DNA from: Glycocaulis abyssi
GTDB taxonomy: Bacteria; Pseudomonadota; Alphaproteobacteria; Caulobacterales; Maricaulaceae
Reading direction: 5' to 3'
Assembly: GCF_041429775.1 (NCBI RefSeq)
Contig: NZ_CP163421.1
Coordinates: 1 to 64,000 of the forward strand
DNA length: 64,000 nt
The notes below the pieces were generated by a model, which had not been told where the DNA came from, searched no databases, and saw only the letters and a list, made by a program, of their open reading frames with translations. Both the position numbers and the translations under genes were made by a program. Below are positions 61,188 to 64,000 of the stretch, piece by piece. Every line of letters starts with the position of its first letter. The first letter of the stretch is position 1.

Positions 61188-62281
61188 GCGCGCCCCGGCT
61201 TCTCATCGCCGCCGGAGGGACTGGCGGGCATATATTCCCCGCGCGGGCCGTGGCCGAGACCCTGCGTGAGGCGGGCTGGCAGATACGCCTTGTCACTGAC
61301 CAGCGCGGCATGCGCCATGCCACAGGCTTTCCCTGCGAAGGCGTGGACCAGATCGAGGCGGCAACCCCGTTTGTGAAGAACCCGGCGCGCGCGGCAGGCA
61401 ATACGGTCAGGCTCGCGCGCGGCTTTGCCAGCACGGGGCGCATCATTGCCAGGTTCAAGCCTGACCTGATTGCCGGATTTGGCGGCTATCCCGCCTTTCC
61501 CGCTTTGGCCCATGCCCGGCTGAAACGCATACCCTTCGTCATCCATGAGCAGAACGCCGTGCTGGGCCGGGTAAACCGCCTGTTCGCCGGCAATGCGTTC
61601 GCGGTGGCGTCCGGGTTTGACCGGCTGGACCGCCTGCCACGCAAATCCTGCCATGTGGTCACCGGCAATCCGGTACGCAGTGCCATTCTCGCGGGCGGGC
61701 GTACGCCCTATGCCGCGCCGCAAGGCGATGGGCAGGTCCGGTTGCTGGTCATTGGCGGATCGCTGGGCGCGCGCATACTATCCGTTGGTGTGCCAGAAGC
61801 GATTGCGGGCCTGCCTGAAGGATTGCGTGCACGTCTTGAGGTGACCCAGCAGACCCGCGCCGAGCAGATCGAGGCTTCGCGCCGCATCTATGCCGAGGCG
61901 GGCGTGCAGGCCCATTGCGAACCCTTCTTTGAGGATATGGGGCCGCTTTATGCAGCGGCGCATCTGGTGATTTCGCGCTCTGGCGCGTCCAGCGTGTCGG
62001 AGATTGCGGCGCTGGGACGGCCCTCGCTGCTGGTGCCGCTGGAGATCGCCGCGGACGATCACCAGCGCGCCAATGCGATGAGCCTGGCGCAGGCTGGCGG
62101 CGCGCAGATCATCACCGAGGACGAGATCGCTGCAGGCGCGCTGCGGGCGCGGCTTGAAACCCTGCTTGGCGATGGCGAAGCTCTGGCGAATATGGCCGAA
62201 GCCGCCCTGCAGGCAGGCAAGCCGGATGCGCATTTGCGTCTGGCATCGCTTCTGCAGGAGGCGGCGAACGCGCGCACCTGA
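61184..62281 (+). CDS. murG: UDP-GlcNAc:lipid I N-acetylglucosaminyltransferase MurG
   Basis: Converts lipid I to lipid II on the inner face of the membrane. The 365-residue GT-B enzyme has the glycine-rich [19 protein letters not shown] (about 8-26), [29 protein letters not shown] (about 120-132), LVIGGSLGA (about 188-196) and the [23 protein letters not shown] donor-binding region (about 264-286). It overlaps ftsW, and murC follows after 25 bases. Confidence 0.96.
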   Translation: MSAPRLLIAAGGTGGHIFPARAVAETLREAGWQIRLVTDQRGMRHATGFPCEGVDQIEAATPFVKNPARAAGNTVRLARGFASTGRIIARFKPDLIAGFGGYPAFPALAHARLKRIPFVIHEQNAVLGRVNRLFAGNAFAVASGFDRLDRLPRKSCHVVTGNPVRSAILAGGRTPYAAPQGDGQVRLLVIGGSLGARILSVGVPEAIAGLPEGLRARLEVTQQTRAEQIEASRRIYAEAGVQAHCEPFFEDMGPLYAAAHLVISRSGASSVSEIAALGRPSLLVPLEIAADDHQRANAMSLAQAGGAQIITEDEIAAGALRARLETLLGDGEALANMAEAALQAGKPDAHLRLASLLQEAANART

Positions 62282-62306
62282 CACAGACTTTTCAAGGACA
62301 GTATTC

Positions 62307-63716
62307 ATGGCTCCGATTGACCTGCCTGCCGCTACCGGCCCGGTGCATTTCGTTGGTATTGGCGGGATCGGCATGAGCGGCATTGCCGAGGTGATGCTCA
62401 ATCTGGGCTACCGGGTCTCCGGGTCCGACATCAAGGACAGTGCCAATGTGGAGCGCCTGCGCAAGAAGGGCGCGGTCGTGCATATCGGCCATAAGGGCGA
62501 AAACGTGGAGGGCGCAGGCGCGCTCGTCGTCTCGTCGGCGGTAAAGCGCGACAATCCCGAACTGGTGGCGGCGCGTGCCAAGCGCATTCCCGTCGTGCGC
62601 CGGGCCGAAATGCTGGCCGAGCTGATGCGTCTGAAATACGCCGTGGCAGTGGGCGGCACGCACGGAAAGACCACCACCACCTCGCTCATCGCTGCGCTGA
62701 TGGATGCGGCAGGGTTCGATCCGACCGTCATCAATGGCGGCATCATCTCTGCCTATGGCTCCAACGCCAAGATGGGTGAAGGCGAGTGGATGGTGGTGGA
62801 GGCCGATGAGAGCGACGGCTCCTTCCTCAAACTGCGCGGCACGGTCGCGCTCATCACCAATATCGATCCCGAACACATGGAGCATTACGGCGATTTCGAT
62901 GCGCTGCGTGATGCCTTCGCCCAGTTCGTCGAGAACCTGCCCTTCTATGGCTTTGCTGCGCTGTGCACCGATCACCCCGAAGTGCAGGCGCTGGCAGCGC
63001 GCATCGAGGACCGGCGCATCATCACCTATGGCTTCAATCCGCAGGCCGATGTGCGCTGCATCAATCTGCGCACCAGTCCGGAAGGGGCGGTGTTCGACAT
63101 TGCTTTCCAGCCGCCGGGCGAGGAGCGCGTGGTCTGGAAAGACATCTCCCTGCCCATGATGGGCGAGCACAATGTCCAGAACACGACCGGCGCGATTGCC
63201 GTGGCGCAGGCGCTGGGCTGCACCGACGAGGCGGCGCGCAAGGCATTGTCCGGATTTGCTGGCGTGAAGCGCCGCTTCACCATCACCGGCACAGCCAGGG
63301 GCGTGACCGTGGTGGACGATTACGGCCACCACCCGGTGGAGATCGCTGCCGTGCTGAAAGCGGCGCGCCAGCGGGCAGGGGACGGCAGGGTGATCGCTGT
63401 TGTCCAGCCGCACCGCTATACCCGGCTCAATGATCTTTTCGAGGAGTTCTGCACCTGCTTCAACGACGCGGATAGCGTGCTTGTGACGGAGGTGTATTCG
63501 GCTGGTGAAAGCCCGATCGAGGGCGCGGATCAGGCTTCGCTCATTGCCGGCCTCACCGCACATGGCCATCGCGACGCGGCGGCGACTTCGCGCGAAACCC
63601 TCGCCGATGATATCGCGCCGCGCGTCGCGCCTGGTGATCTGGTTGTCTGTCTTGGCGCTGGCGACATTACCGCCTGGGCAGCGGAGCTGCCGGGACGGCT
63701 GGAGCAGGTGCTGTGA
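62307..63716 (+). CDS. murC: UDP-MurNAc:L-alanine ligase
   Basis: Starts the stem peptide by adding L-alanine to UDP-MurNAc. From the ATG at 62307 the protein is 469 residues, with [18 protein letters not shown] (about 13-30), the ATP loop [16 protein letters not shown] (about 116-131), [12 protein letters not shown] and [11 protein letters not shown] (about 334-344). AAGGA lies 9 bases before this ATG; an upstream in-frame ATG at 62154 would overlap murG by 128 bases and is rejected. The stop overlaps the murB GTG. Confidence 0.95.
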   Translation: MAPIDLPAATGPVHFVGIGGIGMSGIAEVMLNLGYRVSGSDIKDSANVERLRKKGAVVHIGHKGENVEGAGALVVSSAVKRDNPELVAARAKRIPVVRRAEMLAELMRLKYAVAVGGTHGKTTTTSLIAALMDAAGFDPTVINGGIISAYGSNAKMGEGEWMVVEADESDGSFLKLRGTVALITNIDPEHMEHYGDFDALRDAFAQFVENLPFYGFAALCTDHPEVQALAARIEDRRIITYGFNPQADVRCINLRTSPEGAVFDIAFQPPGEERVVWKDISLPMMGEHNVQNTTGAIAVAQALGCTDEAARKALSGFAGVKRRFTITGTARGVTVVDDYGHHPVEIAAVLKAARQRAGDGRVIAVVQPHRYTRLNDLFEEFCTCFNDADSVLVTEVYSAGESPIEGADQASLIAGLTAHGHRDAAATSRETLADDIAPRVAPGDLVVCLGAGDITAWAAELPGRLEQVL

Positions 63717-64000
63717 GTTTCCCCTCTCTCCTTGCCCAGCTCCCGCAAGTGCGCGGGCAGTATATCGAGAACGCGCCGCTCTCTGACATTACGTGGCTGC
63801 GTGTGGGCGGGCCTGCGCAGGTGCTCTATTTGCCTGCAGACGAGGCCGATCTGGCGCGCTTTCTCGCCGAGACACCTGAAGACATTCCCGTCCATGTGCT
63901 GGGTGCGGGCTCGAACACGCTTGTAAGGGATGGCGGGGTGCCGGGCGTGGTGATCCGCCTGACGCCAGCTTTCGCGCGCGCGCAAGTGCTGGACGGCAAT
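63713..64000 (+). CDS. murB: UDP-N-acetylenolpyruvoylglucosamine reductase (partial, 3' end beyond window)
   Basis: The flavoprotein that reduces UDP-GlcNAc-enolpyruvate to UDP-MurNAc. Only the first 96 residues are in the window, and the frame stays open to base 64000. The FAD-binding start is clear: [19 protein letters not shown] (about 22-40) and [20 protein letters not shown] (about 62-81). Translation begins at GTG 63713, overlapping the murC stop (GTGA). The position after murC is the standard one in alphaproteobacteria. Confidence 0.94.
   Translation, partial: MSFPSLLAQLPQVRGQYIENAPLSDITWLRVGGPAQVLYLPADEADLARFLAETPEDIPVHVLGAGSNTLVRDGGVPGVVIRLTPAFARAQVLDGN

Overview
The window is high-GC DNA from an alphaproteobacterium, most likely of the Caulobacterales/Maricaulales/Hyphomonadaceae group. 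This is inferred from the dcw gene order, a three-gene proton-translocating transhydrogenase, an aa3-type oxidase subunit IV, a fused RimB-RimK protein and CtrA-like boxes. Base 1 is the first base of dnaA, so numbering probably starts at the replication initiator gene of the main chromosome. Coding density is high, and many genes overlap by 1 or 4 bases (TAATG, ATGA, GTGA), which indicates tight operons.

Layout. 1-4.1 kb: dnaA, dnaN, recF; gyrB does not follow. 4.2-15.3 kb: a divergent MerR regulator and an eight-gene catabolic operon (reductase-like SDR, carboxylase beta subunit, acyl-CoA dehydrogenase, hydratase, biotin-carrying alpha subunit, beta-keto acid cleavage enzyme, acyl-CoA ligase, Baeyer-Villiger-type flavoprotein). 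Its order resembles the acyclic-terpene (atu) and leucine (liu) pathways. 15.4-18.9 kb: two esterase/lipase genes divergent from glycerol kinase. 19-20.8 kb: an unusual threonyl-tRNA synthetase without a TGS domain. 20.9-25.3 kb (minus): a small repeat protein, then the pnt operon, which carries a HepT/MntA toxin-antitoxin pair between pntAB and pntB, then an oxidase subunit IV. 25.4-33.6 kb: a hydrolase, a sigma-54 response regulator, a DPP4-like lipoprotein peptidase, DoxX, a proteasome-like Ntn-hydrolase candidate with a small partner gene, and free-methionine-sulfoxide reductase. 33.7-35.1 kb: tRNA-Gly(CCC) with an IS481-type element immediately downstream. 35.3-48.9 kb: fasciclin protein, RimB-RimK, pirin, glutathionyl-hydroquinone reductase, a non-coding stretch of about 0.9 kb, EttA, a fused hydantoinase/oxoprolinase, DjlA-like co-chaperone, EamA transporter and AmpD amidase. 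48.9-50.4 kb: a small accessory island with a cysteine-rich secreted protein, flanked by diverged copies of the ampD end and the rnpB start. 50.4-50.8 kb: RNase P RNA. 51-64 kb: the division and cell wall cluster mraZ-rsmH-ftsL-ftsI-murE-murF-mraY-murD-ftsW-murG-murC-murB, with murB cut by the window end and an MraZ box upstream.

Most of the window is conserved housekeeping DNA. The parts that deserve attention are the toxin-antitoxin pair embedded in the pnt operon, the Ntn-hydrolase-like protein, the six-repeat (possibly 7_1-knotted) small protein, the foreign-looking ThrRS, and the ampD/rnpB-bounded cassette encoding a duplicated eight-cysteine module. No database or folding computation was possible; family calls rest on motifs and remembered family features.
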